Origin: Anthostomella pinea
Taxonomy: Eukaryota; Ascomycota; Sordariomycetes; Xylariales; Xylariaceae
Length of the DNA stretch: 64,000 nt
NCBI GenBank assembly: GCA_963556695.1
Contig: CAUWAG010000007.1
Location: 2,294,001 to 2,358,000 of the forward strand
Direction of reading: 5' to 3'
Both the position numbers and the translations under genes were made by a program. How positions within the stretch are numbered: the stretch's first letter is position 1; every line of letters begins with the position of its first letter. Of the stretch, positions 45,162 to 56,153 are shown piece after piece. The notes beneath the pieces were generated by a model. The model did no database searches, was not told the DNA's origin, and saw only the letters and a program-made list of their open reading frames with translations.

Positions 45162-45652
45162 CTACAGGAACCACTTCGCGAGGTAGTACAGCACGAGGAA
45201 GGTGCCGATGGCGATGCCCGACAGCTTGAAGATGGCGACCTTGTTACCCGAGGCGGCCATGCGGCCCAGGCGGCCGGCGGAGCCTTTGAGTTGTGAGGAC
45301 ATGGTGGAGAAGGTCTCGGTCTGAGGCGGGGGATGGTTGTTAGTTTTGCTTGGTTGGTTTTGGTTGGTTGGTCGGGTCATAGAAGGGGAGAGATGGAGGT
45401 GAGGGTTTGAGTGGATGAGGATGGGTTAGAGGGACGGAAGAGCGGGATAAGGGGGAAGGACAACTGAGGTGGAGAGTTTATGTATGGATAATGGTGGTGG
45501 TGTTGGAGCGTACGTACCGTGTTGTCGAGGACCCCCTGCTCCCGCGCGTTGTCGTATATGTCCACCGTCACGCCGCGCAGCGACGACACCTTGGCCGACA
45601 GCTCCTCCAGCCGCGCGTTGTTCTGGCGCTCGCGCTCGTAGGCTTCCGACAT
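45162..45652 (-). CDS. sft1: Qc-SNARE Sft1 (Bet1-like)
   Basis: Two exons (45652-45518, 45320-45162) with a 197-bp intron give 97 residues, the same length as yeast Sft1. A SNARE helix runs over about residues 10-70 (LEELSAKVSSLRGVTVDIYD, then FSTMSSQLKGSAGRL). It is followed directly by a single C-terminal transmembrane segment (LSGIAIGTFLVLYYLAKWF), the topology of a tail-anchored SNARE. Sft1 acts in retrograde intra-Golgi fusion with Sed5. Bet1 (about 140 residues, longer N-terminus) fits less well by length. Confidence 0.87.
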
Positions 45653-46931
45653 CTTGTTGGTTTTGGGATTTCTGTTCTCCTTCTCTCTGTCTGTCGCCTT
45701 GCCCCCTTTTATCTGCGGTACTGGCAGTGAGCGGCCTGCGGAGATGTGGGCTGGTATCTGGGGCGGACTGTGGTGGGCGCTTGGAGTCGGCGTCGGCGGC
45801 GGTGTGGTTGCGTCGGCGGCGGGTGAGTGAGGTGATGTGGGTGGTACGCCGAGTTTCGAGGCTGACGGATTGGGTCGTGCTAGAGCAATCTCACTCCCTC
45901 GCTTTCTCGGTTGCTGAGTCGAAAAGTATCGTGTGCGCCCGTCGAGCTGGCGTGGGTTGGTTCGTCTTTGTGTGTCCCAGCCGAATGGTCCCGTATCAAA
46001 TGCGGTTGCTTTGTGCCACGTTCGATGCTGGAGCAGTTGGGGGTGAGTGCGACACACGAAAAGGAGGCGAGACGAGGCATGACGCAGGGTGTGTGGCTGG
46101 TGCTAGATCTGGTACATTGTACAAGTGACCGGCTTCGCCACACTTCCCCGGATTTAAGACTTTCAGTTCGGCCCGTTCGGCTGCACGGATGAGGTTGGAA
46201 GACGGGACTGCTAGATGATTTGCACTGGGGCCTGAGGTATCACGACGATGATAACGATACATGTACTACGAACACTGACATCTGTCACGCTTGTGCATTT
46301 GTGGTAGCGGAACCAGAACGGAGATCTATCACAAGTCTTGGTTGGGATGATCTGTATTCTGGTTGGTGCTTGGTTAAGTTCGGATGGGAAGGGATCCCAT
46401 CCGAGAAGTATCTAAATACCTAAATTACAGTGGGTTGGTACCTGTCACCTGGGGCAGCCATCCCAGGTAACCTTGTCGTAGGACGCCCTGGATGACAGGA
46501 GATCCGATAAGGTACTGGTGGCTGGATCCAGTGGCTGGGATCCACACGCTGGCGCCTGGCCGAATTATTGTGAATGGAAATACATACCAAAGCTTGCCGC
46601 TGAATCTGGGGCTGTGGTCGGTGGTGTTAAAACGCCCCAAGAAAGCTTCTAGGAACAAGCGCGGAACAATATGACTGCGGAACAACTTGACCTTGGCCCC
46701 ATCCGAGCCCTCCAAGCGCTGTCAGTGTCTTGTGTGCGACCATATGAGCGGGCATGACCCGGCTTGAGTCCGCATGAGGTGGCATGACCTGGTGTGAGTG
46801 GATGCAATGCGACCGTCACACTCACGTCGCGACGTTGGGATGTACAAGTCACCCATTTCACGCTTCCATATCGTCTTACTGTCCCGGTATCCGAAGCATA
46901 CAGTAGAAACTTGAGAACACTCCGTCGAGCT
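45653..46931. other. Intergenic, sft1 promoter side
   Basis: 1.3 kb. Short inverted runs such as GGATGGGAAGGGATCCCATCC at 46382-46402 and imperfect GGCATGACC/GGTGTGAGT-like direct repeats at 46750-46800 are present. No gene is supported. Confidence 0.5.
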
Positions 46932-47448
46932 ATGGCCGATACAGATCCCTTCCGCTCCAAACGTCTGCTCTACCGCTTGGCGGAACCCGACGACGATGCA
47001 TTCTTCCGGACGTTGAAATCTGAGAGACCCGCGTCCAAGCAAGATGCCGAGTTGTTTCACAAAGCAGTCGAGAACGCCTTGTTGGGCGTGGTGATATGCC
47101 TCCATGCCCCAGATGCTTCCTCCAAGCCCGTGCCGATAGGAGGATCATGTGCACCATCGATCCACCGAGATCGGGATTGGAATCATCAAGGCGTGGCAAG
47201 GCCAGGGATATGGCGGGGAAGCAATCGATTGGGTCTTGGACTGGGCATTTGAGAAGGCGGGTATGCATCGTGTTGAGGTCAACGTGATGGAGTACAACGA
47301 ACGTGCAGTACACCTGTATAGGAGTATGGGATTTATAGAGGAGGGTAGCAGCCGGAAGGCATGGTGGCACGCGGGTAGATGGTGGGACGAGGTCCGGTTT
47401 GCGATGTTAGAGGAAGTTTGGAAGAAGTTGCGGAAGATAGGGCATTGA
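46932..47448 (+). pseudogene. GNAT-family N-acetyltransferase, disrupted
   Basis: The first half (ATG at 46932) reads as the start of a fungal GNAT (FRSKRLLYRLAEPDDDAFF, LLGVVICLHAPDASSKP, PIGG). The second half is in another frame (from about 47149): HHRSTEIGIGIIKAWQGQGYGGEAI, with the acetyl-CoA-binding Q-G-x-G-x-G/A type motif QGQGYGGEA, then YNERAVHLYRSMGFIEEG. At the junction the central strand that normally follows PIG is missing and the frame changes. There are no GT-AG ends that repair it. A deletion of roughly 30 bp would explain it, although an assembly error is possible. Confidence 0.7.
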
Positions 47449-50420
47449 AGGCACGGTGGCATTTGCAGAGTGCATCGATATAGGAGACAATAGTTGAGCT
47501 ATCCCTTGGCCCCGACGCTCTGCTTGAATCCCCATACTTACGGGTGTTTCCTCCATGCGATAGCCCTACACTAAGCGTGACTGTTTTATTGACGCAGCGC
47601 AAACATGAGTGCTCTACAAATGGCATCACGGAATGTACAAATTGTAACAAGCATGGGGACTGTGACCAAATCTGAAGCAATTTCTTTCATATGTGTTATG
47701 ATAATGGTGTCGATCACGGCGCCATATAGGGGATGATGAAACGAACGTTTTACCTCTCGAGACTCTTGTCTCTTTGAAGCCATCGATGCTATGGTCATGT
47801 GAATTGAATCTTGGGCCAAAAACATGACACTGTTGCTGCTACTAGCTTTCGGCCAAATGGGCAGCCGTCAAGCAAGACGTGTGTTGTCCTGTTGGCTGGC
47901 AGATATAGTACGCCTGGTACAGACTGCCAGTATAAACAGAACCAGAACAGAAAAGAACCGGGTATCTATTAGGGAGTAGCCCTGTCTGCTCGGATTTCCT
48001 CCCCTCCACAGCTACTGCACACATTTTTTGGTTTCTGAGCTCCCCTAAAAGTCTAGCTTTTACACTCTACGTTATCTTCACACTTAACATCTTGCTATGT
48101 TTTTATTTCGTCTGTTAATACCATCTTCAGTTCGCCCCATTAAAAACCAGAGTTAACTTAAGTACTCCACGAGAGAGCTTACTCATGCCGACCGAGAAGG
48201 AAATGGTGGTGTCCTTATTGTGTTTTCCAGATAGGCCTGTCTCGTCATACCACTTCACGCACAATGAGGACCAGGTAGCTGTACCTACAACGAGCGCCTT
48301 GCGGGAATGCATGGAACGGGGAAGATCTTCAGCAATCATATCAGCGCTTCGAATGAACAGTACCGAGGAGCGGCGGCCAGGGTCCGCTTCTGGACGCCAG
48401 AGGGAGCTGCGAACCTTCTCGCTCGTGTGGCTACCGACCAATTCCGCGTGGGCGTCACGACGTCCATCGTCACGATGGACCGGATCGGATCCGGTCATAA
48501 CGGCTTCCGAGTATTGAGGCCCTTGGCTGGTGGACGATACGGGAGGGAAATGTACACATCTAAAACGAATACGCCGAGGGCTTGCTCATTGGGGATAAGG
48601 CAACGGACCTCGAACTGATCAACGGATGGACCATCATAACGCACCTTAACACGACGAAAGGGAATAAGGAATGCAGATACGGCACCTTGCTTGGAGCTCA
48701 GTGAACGAAAAATATCGTAACCAGGGGTTTAGATCACGCGGACGCACCCAGTTCTGGACAGTAAGGATATCTTATTGCCGGAGGGAGAAGGATTCGCCTT
48801 GACAGACTTATTGAATCATCACCGATGTGTGGGAAGCTTGGTCGAACGACAACAAGGCCTTGAAGATTCGCCTTGACCGTACCAGAACGGAGCAGACTGC
48901 GTGGTGGATGCCACGGTCGACGAAGCAAGCCCAACCTTGGCAAGAGAAATACGCAAAGCTTGCTTTCAACATAGCCCCAGATCGACACTGTCTGGTGACG
49001 ATGAACCAGTCTTCAGTCCACAATGCCGGATATTTTGCGGGAGCTGTTACTCCGCAGAGCCAAGCAGGAGATAGAGGACATCGGACACGGACAGCCACAA
49101 GGCCATTCCGAACAGGAACGGGAGCTGCTGACGGCGATTTTTCGAGGGGTGACTCTGTGGGCACCCGGCTTGCAGCGAAGTCAAAAAGAGCTCGACAGCC
49201 TCAGACACATGGACATATAGACGGAGTAATTTGACTTCTTACCGGAGACTAGCAGCATCGTTCCTTTTCGTCACAGCTTTCTTCTCCCAGTACCAGCCCA
49301 GCCCAGCAAAGAGTGACTTCTCCATGCTATGCAGAGCATGCATGAAGACTCAAGCAAGATTCCGAGCCAGTCGGAGAGGTCTCTTGGTCGACTGGCCAGG
49401 TAAAGCTATGAATTTTGGTCTGCTGAAGAGGGCTTACTTATCTGGCCATGGGGAGGCGTCTTTATCTATATTTGACAGCAACCTCCAAGGACATCTAGGA
49501 AGTCCCCCTTTGCTACACGTAGGCAGCGGCACATGAATGGACAGGATATAGCCTGGTGCTGCTACCTCCCTAGCGAGTTGAAAACTGCTTCGCTGCCACA
49601 GGTGGTTTGTGGAGCTGGATAAGATGGGCTACAAGGTGATGTATCCTGAGTTCAGCGGTAGTATATCGATTCGATGAAGCTCTCTGACGGCAAGCGAAAA
49701 CCACAAGCTCGTGGCAGATTGTCAAGTTGGATCAAGTCACCATGTCATTTAATCGAGTCACCAAGCCATGTTATCCAAACCTTGACTTGAGTCCTAGGTC
49801 CAGACGGGAGTGTTCTCTTAGGGAACATAGGTCAGTGAAGCGGGTGGATTTCCGATGGGAAGAGGCGGAGCATATGGAAGTTAGCAGGCCAGCTGCCAAG
49901 ACTGGGGGTGGCCCGTGGACGGGAACGTGCACAAGTAGCGTGGCGACGTGCACAAATAGCTATTAGCGTGGCGACCGTCTGTTCACTGCGCCACACGATG
50001 TGGCTTCAAACGCTGGTTGCCCTGTTCAATTTAGCGTGGGCTGTCGTCCGAACTCACAGTGACTTCATCGCTGCAGCTGCAGGAGCTGTTAGTGATTGTG
50101 GCAGAGCTGCCTGAACATTTCCTGTCATTCACCTGCACATAAAAACAGTGACGAGCTATTGTTGCCCAAGCACCAAGAAGGGTCACACCAGCTCCCGAGT
50201 GCTTCGAGTCACGCATCACAGATCACAGATTTTGTACTTTGGTCTTTGCGATTCCAAATCCACCTGGAGTTGGCGGCCTGCTCTAACCCCGCAGTCATAT
50301 CTACATCCTAAACCCGCCATCCGTTCTTCCCACCAACCCCGATCACCACTCTCGGCGAAACGCGAAAGACCTCGGCTTCCTCCACGTCACCTCCTGCGAA
50401 GCAAGCGACAGCCCGTCAAG
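47449..50420. other. 3-kb gene-poor gap
   Basis: No gene can be supported. Overlapping ORFs at 48127-48618 and 48827-49234 (both strands, up to 136 codons) could be remnants, but none has a domain I recognise. The end of the gap (50230-50420) is the ysc84 promoter and leader. Confidence 0.45.
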
Positions 50421-51855
50421 ATGGGTATCAACAACCCTCTTCCGTCGTCTATGGCGTGTAAGCTTTCCATTCGCATCGGGCGCATTCCCCCAATCCCCCA
50501 GTCCCCCAGTCCCGCGCTCACACATTGTCGGATATCGCAAGCTGACCCTGATGCTTCCCAGCCGAGTGCAAGAAGTGTGGCAAGATTTTGACCTCGTTCG
50601 TCGACCCGCGACAGGCCTTCGGCCCCGACAAGATCATTCCTCCACAGATTCTGGCCAACGCGAAGGTGAGCCGAGTTGGGAAATCCCTTTGGGACGAGAG
50701 GGCGCGCCTCCCCACACAGTAGCCGTGGCTAATCCGGACCTCAGGGTCTCGCAATCCTCACCGTCATCAAGGCCGGCTTCCTCGGCTCCGCTCGTTTCGG
50801 CTCTGGTCTTGTCGTTGCTCGCCTTCCCGATGGCTCATGGTCCGCACCCTCGGCAATAATAACGGCTGGTGGTGGTTTCGGTGGTCAGATTGGCTTCGAA
50901 CTCACTGACTTTGTCTTCATCCTGAACGATTCACATGCCGTCAAGACCTTCTCGCAGCAGGGCTCCATCACACTCGGCGGAAATGTCTCCATAGCGGCAG
51001 GCCCCGTCGGTCGGAATGCCGAAGCGGCGGGTGCTGCGTCGCTCAAGAGCGTGGCCGGTATCTTCAGCTACAGCAAGACGAAGGGCCTATTTGCGGGTGT
51101 GTCGCTGGAGGGCTCAGCTATAGTGGAGCGGAGAGACGCCAACGAGAAGCTGTACGGCCAGCGCTTGACAGCTGCACAACTCCTCACTGGATCCATCAGA
51201 CCACCCCCGCAAGCTGCGCCGCTGATGACTGTCCTGAACTCTCGCATATTCGCCGGCGTGCGGCAAGGCAATGTCGACGATACCATGTACAACGACGTTC
51301 CCGTATACGAGGACCGCCATGATGATGTAGTGTGGAATGGCGGACGAGGAAGTGCATATGGCGAGGCACCTGCTGGTGGTCAAACCGACTTCGGTGCACC
51401 CAAGAGGTCTAGTACCTGGCAGGACGATGTCTATGATCGCCCCGCTAGTGGTATCAGCAGGTCAAATACGATGGGATCGAGACACGACGATGATTACGTC
51501 TATAGCGACCGACCTCCACCTCCTGCAGGTGGCTTTGCCGACGAGAAGAGATCGGGCCCTGGTAGACCCGCAGCACCGAAGCCCAACTTCACCAGCAAAC
51601 AAGCCATGATGAAGAAGAATGAGGCTGTGGCTCTATTCAATTTCGATGCGGACCAACCCGGTGATCTTGCCTTCAAGAAGGGTGATATCATTACCGTACT
51701 CAAGAAGACCGATAGCGACAATGACTGGTGGTAAGTCTAACTTCTAATCCTAAGACAACGTGGGCTTGACTCGGATGCTGATTCTTCCTAGGACGGGCAT
51801 GATTGGCACAAAACATGGAATCTTCCCCAGCAACTATGTTAAGCTGAAGGAATAA
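50421..51855 (+). CDS. ysc84: Ysc84/Lsb3 actin-patch protein (SYLF + SH3)
   Basis: Four exons, 50421-50457, 50562-50665, 50745-51730 and 51792-51855, give 396 residues. The N-terminal SYLF/Ysc84 domain (about 1-220) shows KILTSFVDPRQAFGPDKIIP, AILTVIKAGFLGSARFGSG, TAGGGFGGQIGFELTDFVF and SKTKGLFAGVSLEGS. A low-complexity linker with RPPPPAGG leads to a C-terminal SH3 domain (about 337-396; ALFNFDADQPGDLAFKKGD, then GIFPSNYVKL). The SYLF domain binds lipid and F-actin and the SH3 recruits Las17, so the protein acts in endocytic actin patches. The last intron interrupts the SH3 at DW|W TGMIG. Frame closure is exact. Confidence 0.94.
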
Positions 51856-52472
51856 GCGATACCCGGTGAGGGCTCTGCTCTAGAAACGGTACTTGCGAAG
51901 GAATGCCGGCGCAGAGTTGTGATGTGAGGTGATGAAGAGGGAACGGAACATAAGGGAGTGAGAGCAGCACGGTGGCATTGCCTTCATTGCAACACCGTAA
52001 GATACCTGATACCTGTGCTTGGCATTTTCCCCGTTCGGCGTACCTAGATTCCCGCTCTTTTTTGCACGTTCGCCATGATTCATAGTAAGCACATAGGGCG
52101 GTACATTACGAAATTGCATATTTCCAGACAATCAGTCAATCATGGACCAAGGTGCTAGGTAGACGGTTAGAGTCTAATAGCAACCAACGTGCCATTAACT
52201 TCACATAGTGCTACTTCGCGTGAATTCCTGGTGAAGCCATACCTGCTTTCCTGTTCATGTCGCACAGTTGCACCTTTGGGGGCTTGGATACGCCGCCATG
52301 GTGCTCAACGTAGCAAGCCGAGTCGCGTGGCTATCTTAACGACACCATCGCCAGGATCGCGGAAGACCTGGGCCGGCGAGGGTGTCGATGTCCGGACGAG
52401 TTGCTCGCGTCTTGAACTCCGAGTGTAAACAAGTCAACTGATCACGAGATGTCTTAGAGCTGACTGGGCCGT
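51856..52472. other. ysc84 3' flank
   Basis: About 600 bp of ordinary base composition without a recognised feature, leading into the transposon-rich island. Confidence 0.5.
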
Positions 52473-52478
52473 CTTGAC

Positions 52479-52665
52479 TGTTAAATAACTGGGCTCTGGT
52501 AGAGTTAGTACGAGGTTGGTTAGTGTTGAATGAGAGCCGGAGATAGACACCGGAAGATCTCCAGTGGGGCAGAGACGCACAGGGCATCTGACCCACCAAG
52601 AAGACAGATGATCAATCTCTGTACGCTGAAGAAGCAGAGCAGAACAAGAAGAACAACAGAAGACA
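52479..52665. mobile_element. Candidate short solo LTR (187 bp), 6-bp flanking duplication CTTGAC
   Basis: The segment runs from TGTTAAATAACTGG to ACAACAGAAGACA (TG...CA ends) and is flanked by CTTGAC at 52473-52478 and 52666-52671. It is short, has weak terminal inverted repeats and a 6-bp duplication where 5 bp is usual. It is therefore less certain than the other LTRs. Confidence 0.4.
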
Positions 52666-53016
52666 CTTGACAACCTGAATAATCTGAACTCGCTTGCATC
52701 TGACAGATGGTGGAACCATCACATAACGTAGATGTTAACGTTAAATTAATTAACTACTTAATATTCGTTAAGTTGTTTGAAACCCTTAAATATTAGTCTT
52801 CAACTTACGAAGCTAGCTAATTAAAACCCCTATTTACTACATCCTTTATAATATAATACATTTATTTAATTTGCGTGTAAAAATTTGTTATCTTAAACAC
52901 CGTAGCTACAAGCATAGTAATATGCCTTCTTTTCCCCCCACTTCTTAAAAAAGTAATATATTATAAATTATATAAGCAGTTTTATGAAATACACTTGTAT
53001 AAATTTACAAGATGAC

Positions 53017-53259
53017 TGTCACGGCGCTGGACCCTGCCTATGGGCAGGAAGTGGAGGGACCCCGGGCGCCAGCTGTCGGCGGCCCGGGTGGACCAATGTG
53101 GACCTGAGAACTGACGATATCTTCACTGTTCCCGCCCGAACCTGAATTATAGCTCTTTGAGCTACGTCCTGTCAATAGAGTTACCTGTAACCCTGCCAGA
53201 ACCGTAGAGAATAGACTGTTATACGATCGCCTATACTGCCCGTACCGGAGCCCGTGACA
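53017..53259. mobile_element. Solo LTR (243 bp) with TSD ATGAC
   Basis: It starts TGTCACGG and ends CCGTGACA, a perfect 8-bp terminal inverted repeat. ATGAC lies at 53012-53016 and again at 53260-53264. It is GC-rich inside an AT-rich tract. No internal retrotransposon sequence is present. Confidence 0.88.
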
Positions 53260-53459
53260 ATGACTTAATTATAATAAACAGCCTTACCTTGCTATTATTA
53301 GCAACCTATGCTTCTTACTTATAAAGCGGTGAAAGATTAAAATTAAAAGATGGTATCGTTCCTCGTCTTATTAACTAAAAATTACCACTTATATGCGTAC
53401 TAAGTATTTTTTTCTATTAAATCATTAAATTATCATCTTATTAAGTTAAGCTGTAAAGA

Positions 53460-53912
53460 TGTTGGATCTATGTGATTCCACAGTCAAACCATCCATACAG
53501 AACCCACATGTTGTCACGGAACAGCTGGCAGCTCAGGACGAAGATGCCCATCTATTACTCCAGATGAATAAGAATCTACTGGTGAGGAGGGAAGAAGGAT
53601 CAGAACCACCAGCCAATTCTGGTGGGGGATTAGATCTTCAATCCCGCTCCACAATTATCTATAGTGAGTGCAGTGGGGCAACGCGTCCACCCCACCAGAT
53701 CACCTGATGAGCGCACGTACCACCGTGAATGGATGGATGGATGTCAGATCCATCACACATGTATGATTAGATAAGAGATTGGATACCGGATTATGAGGTC
53801 ACTTAGCCAGACCTGTAGGTCTAGCTAGACTTCCCAATCCAACCATCAGCAACATCATGGCCTTGACCCCATACTCGAGTATTATGATTGATCGTTCAAG
53901 CCTGTTCCTACA
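53460..53912. mobile_element. Solo LTR (453 bp) with TSD AAAGA, Copia-like ends
   Basis: It starts TGTTGGATC and ends TTCCTACA, giving TG...CA ends with an imperfect inverted repeat. AAAGA lies at 53455-53459 and 53913-53917. The TGTTGGA start is common in Ty1/Copia LTRs. An 82-codon ORF inside it is not considered a gene. Confidence 0.82.
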
Positions 53913-53917
53913 AAAGA

Positions 53918-54530
53918 CGTAATTTAAGCATAATCTTACTTTTATATGTAATTTTCTTTTAAACTGCTCATTGCTTAATATAAAAAGTAATATGAGCTTC
54001 CACGTGTATACCTTCCCACATATTTACGATATAGTTATAATGACCAGTCATTTTAATCTCTTTAAGGAACGTATGGTGTTGAATACACGGATGTTGATTA
54101 CGAAATTGACCAGCTGAGAGAAAGGAACAGGCGTGCGTACAGCCGAGGCTGCAGCACATATGGTCCTGGTCTTTTTATCTAATCTACACGTGACCTGATG
54201 ACTCAGCATTCAACCAGGTGGATACAGCTGTGCACCGTCACACGTGACATCATTCGTGCTAGTATCTAACAGATGTGGTGGTGGCTCTGGTGTGTGGTTT
54301 GACGTGGTCCGTGCGTCACCATGGGGTGTGTGACAGCAATCGGGTGTTGTGTGGCAACCAAACAGCCACCTGTCTGGGAGACGGTTTGTCAGGGCTCCAG
54401 GCCACCTATTTAGATAGCGATTCGTCCCTTCTGGACCACTGACCCGACACGAACAAAAGGAACCAACCCGATCCTGATCCATCCCCTGTCCTGACCCTTG
54501 TGTGACTTCTCACACCTTTTAACAATCCGA
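53918..54530. other. Spacer between the LTR and the MITE
   Basis: AT-rich to about 54070, then ordinary composition. Short GTGTG/CACAC-rich sequence at 54230-54350. No gene. Confidence 0.45.
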
Positions 54531-54532
54531 TA

Positions 54533-54749
54533 CCGCATTTTTTAAGCAACCTTTCTAGGTTGCATACGGACTACCCGTTCGCCAAGCCAAGGTTTTTATA
54601 CCAAAATCCTTATCGTTTAATAAGGTAACGTGTATAAGACTTGCTTCCCGGGACTTCAAAACCAATGAGACAAGAAGAAGCATCGGTGGCGTGCGCCCTA
54701 CTGCAAGATGGTTCGTGTGCGACCTAGAAAGGTTGCCTGGAAAATGCGG
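54533..54749. mobile_element. MITE with about 40-bp terminal inverted repeats, TA target site
   Basis: The left end (TACCGCATTTTTTAAGCAAC onward) pairs with the reverse complement of the right end (TACCGCATTTTCCAGGCAAC onward) over about 41 positions with six mismatches, all transitions. TA flanks both sides (54531-54532 and 54750-54751), the target of Tc1/mariner/pogo transposases. The 217-bp element has no ORF of note, so it would depend on a transposase elsewhere. Confidence 0.85.
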
Positions 54750-54751
54750 TA

Positions 54752-56153
54752 TAAGGAAAGAGGCCTGATCTCGTCTCAATGTCGTGAGGTTCTTCGCCTG
54801 CTATCCCACTCCAACAATCAACGTCGACGAATCATTCCAGCTTGAACCCGCACCTGGGCCATTCCGAGTACTAGCTGCTGCCGTTATCACCGGCAACCAA
54901 TTGGGCTCCGAATGGCGGCGACGGCGACCCTCTCGTCACTGGGTCCAGCTGCTAGGGCGAGAGCTGGAGCTCTGGGTGTGGCCGTTCCCTCAAATACCGC
55001 ATACTTCAGCCGCAGATCGTCCGCTCATCATCGCCAACATCAGCAGCATCCACGTGGGTTGCATCAACGGAGAGGTGGATATGATTTTTCCTATCTCATG
55101 TCGTTCATCTCTTACTGTTCCGTAACCGTGTCACCTTCCTCGAACACCCACGTGCCCCGGGAGTCCCCTTCTCGTGAGCAACAATGCCCGAGAACGAACA
55201 TGTCCTGTCCGTACAGCGTCACCATCGCCCGGTTTCGGCTGAGATGGCCGAAGCAGTGCAGACCAAGGTAGGCAGCCGCTCTACTCGGGTGCGCTGCTAT
55301 GGATCGGGAAAGCAACAAATCAGTCACAAGCAAGTACCTAGCCGCCTCGCTCCGAGTGGACCGCACAGGCAGACAGGCAGACATGAAGATGGGCAGCTGT
55401 CATGTGGCAGGTGGCGTCTACCTACTCCCGAATTGGCGTTGAGGTTGATCAGGGAGGATGAACAGAGTTCAGCCATGAGCCACCAAAAACAATGTGAACT
55501 TGCTCAAGGTTGCGGCAAAGCCTGAATTGGGTTTAATATCAATACAATCTCTCTCCATCTGCTGGATTGGGAACATGAAGTCTACTCCTACCTACCTACT
55601 CCCGGTTTCACACGCTCCATCCCACCATCCCACCATCCCACGCTTCCTTGCGAGTTATTATTAGGGGCGGGTTCCAATGCAGGTTGCACTTTCCATGTTG
55701 GAGTAGATGACCCTTGCTGCCTTACAGTAGTACTTGCAGCGGTTGATCGCCGCTGGGTCTCCAGGGTCCTCCTAGTGCCGTGTGCGGTGTTTCTTCGACA
55801 AAAATGGAGGAACGAACTGGAGGTCTGTCCTCCTCGTGCCTACCCTCCCCTCCTCCTCTTCTTACCGCGCATTGGAATTTGCATGCTGCTAGAATTGCCT
55901 TTCTTGTTATTCGTTCTTCTCGATCTTGTTGTCCAGATCCGAATTCCTCTTTTCGCCATTTGTGCATCTTGCTTGAGATCGTGGGGTTAATCATCACCTC
56001 GTGGCCACAGACATTACCCCGCCATCACCATATACACGATATCATTTCAAAGGGACCCGAACCCCACCATCAACATCACCAGGATCAGTATTTTTTTACG
56101 GGCACAACTTCGTACCTAAGATCTCGCGACGACTGTACCACCCTACGTCCACC
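54752..56153. other. Intergenic, alanine aminotransferase promoter side
   Basis: 1.4 kb. An ATG-started 119-codon ORF (54912-55271, MAATATLSSLGPAARARAG) has a presequence-like start but then loses protein-like character and is not called. CCCACCATCCCACCATCCCA-type short repeats occur near 55620-55640. The frame upstream of the aminotransferase ATG is open but has no ATG. Confidence 0.45.

Larger units (their letters stand above)
52730..54070. other. AT-rich island (RIP-like) interrupted by two GC-richer LTRs
   Basis: The tracts 52730-53015, 53265-53455 and 53918-54060 are strongly AT-rich with many TA/TTAA/ATAT words, unlike the roughly 50% GC around them. The composition changes abruptly at the LTR borders (53017-53259 and 53460-53912). 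There is no coding potential. It fits DNA heavily mutated by RIP, with later insertions that escaped. Confidence 0.7.

Noticed and set aside
54912..55271. 119-codon ORF with a mitochondrial-presequence-like start
   Set aside because: The remainder is low-complexity and no intron joins it to anything recognisable.
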